A DNA stretch of 64,000 nucleotides from an uncultured Oscillospiraceae bacterium (GTDB lineage Bacteria; Bacillota; Clostridia; Oscillospirales; Oscillospiraceae): positions 34,067-98,066 of the forward strand of contig CAJTSQ010000006.1 of NCBI GenBank assembly GCA_910578735.1. Direction: 5' to 3'. Made by a program: the position numbers and the translations under genes. Under the pieces are notes generated by a model. It was not told the origin of the DNA. It ran no database searches and was given only the letters and a program-made list of their open reading frames with translations. This document shows, piece after piece, positions 63,677-64,000 of this stretch (position 1 is its first letter; the number at the start of each line of letters is the position of its first letter).

Positions 63677-64000
63677 TCAGCCGGCAACGATGTCCTTGTA
63701 CTCGTTGACGATGTTCTTTACATTTTCAACGTGGGCCTCCACGTCCTCCACGGACATGGTATCCACCTCCAGCAGCATGATGTCATGCAGCCAGTCGGCC
63801 ACCTCCTGGTCGGCCAGGATCTTGCCGTAGAGCTCCTTGAGCTCCTTCACCTTGGCCTCGTCGGTGCCGGCGCGGGCCATGACGAAGCAGCGGTTGCGGA
63901 AGTAGGGGTAGCCGTGCTGGCCTACGCCCTCAACCCCCTGGAAGGGGCCGTTGGCGATGTCGTTCTCGTCGAAGGCGCAGACTACGGTCACGCCGTTCTG
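63677..64000 (-). CDS. tctC: Tripartite transporter substrate-binding protein TctC, C-terminal part
   Basis: The 107 visible residues run off the right edge. They show the C-terminal end of a TctC/BugT-like binding protein (QHGYPYFRNRCFVMARAGTDEAKVKELKELYGKIL). The frame is open to the edge, so the true start is outside. It would capture an anionic organic compound, here probably an organosulfate. Confidence 0.82.
   Translation of the reverse strand, partial: QNGVTVVCAFDENDIANGPFQGVEGVGQHGYPYFRNRCFVMARAGTDEAKVKELKELYGKILADQEVADWLHDIMLLEVDTMSVEDVEAHVENVKNIVNEYKDIVAG

Noticed and set aside
1..64000. CRISPR arrays, tRNA, rRNA, insertion sequences
   Set aside because: I looked for regular spaced repeats, cloverleaf-like genes and transposase motifs on both strands and saw none that I could support.

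Overview
The window looks like a chromosomal segment of a GC-rich, anaerobic gut Firmicute (class Clostridia, probably Oscillospiraceae, near Flavonifractor, Lawsonibacter or Intestinimonas). This is inferred from Gram-positive ribosome binding sites (AGGAGG), sigma-A promoters, a Gram-positive type IV pilus operon, an anaerobic sulfatase-maturating enzyme, Etf/acyl-CoA dehydrogenase metabolism and YesL-type genes. I saw no rRNA, tRNA, CRISPR array or transposase.

Region 1 (1-8715): a sigma-54 activator (cut by the left edge) is divergent from two sigma-54 units. The first encodes a metallo-beta-lactamase-fold hydrolase and an MFS carrier. The second encodes an acyl-CoA dehydrogenase, EtfB, EtfA, an enoyl-CoA hydratase and a sodium/solute symporter. 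Each unit has a perfect -24/-12 promoter with a TGTGTCAA(A/T) site about 100 bp upstream. A Ca2+-type P-ATPase follows (8789-11434).

Region 2 (11487-28317): a complete type IV pilus operon on the minus strand. In transcription order it holds a 2,236-residue prepilin-like adhesin, three minor pilins, PilB (with two MshEN c-di-GMP motifs), PilT, PilC, PilA, PilD, PilM, PilN and PilO. A divergent XRE regulator probably acts on a palindrome inside the spacer of the operon promoter.

Region 3 (28519-33666): nicotinate phosphoribosyltransferase, a MoxR AAA+/VWA pair and a TetR regulator.

Region 4 (33667-42365): an unusual signalling island. The minus-strand operon encodes a lone receiver, a hybrid kinase with HPt, and a membrane hybrid kinase fused to a DegV (fatty-acid-binding) domain. 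Divergent from it are an orphan sugar-type binding lipoprotein and a chemoreceptor-like protein. This is the best candidate for an undescribed system.

Region 5 (42443-53600): a ROK regulator divergent from a sugar operon: FGGY kinase, DUF4867-like protein, fucose/arabinose isomerase-like enzyme, sugar-phosphate isomerase/epimerase-like enzyme, Gfo/Idh oxidoreductase and an Rbs/Xyl-type ABC importer.

Region 6 (53634-57069): a decaying sucrose/fructan locus. It has a GH32 gene without a normal start and with a shortened C-terminal domain, the tail of an ABC binding protein, a deletion junction near 55190, and surviving YesL-type neighbours.

Region 7 (57097-64000): a minus-strand operon for organosulfate use: tripartite tricarboxylate transporter (TctC partial, TctB, TctA), Cys-type sulfatase, GntR/LacI-type regulator, sulfatase-maturating radical SAM enzyme and a TauE/SafE exporter.
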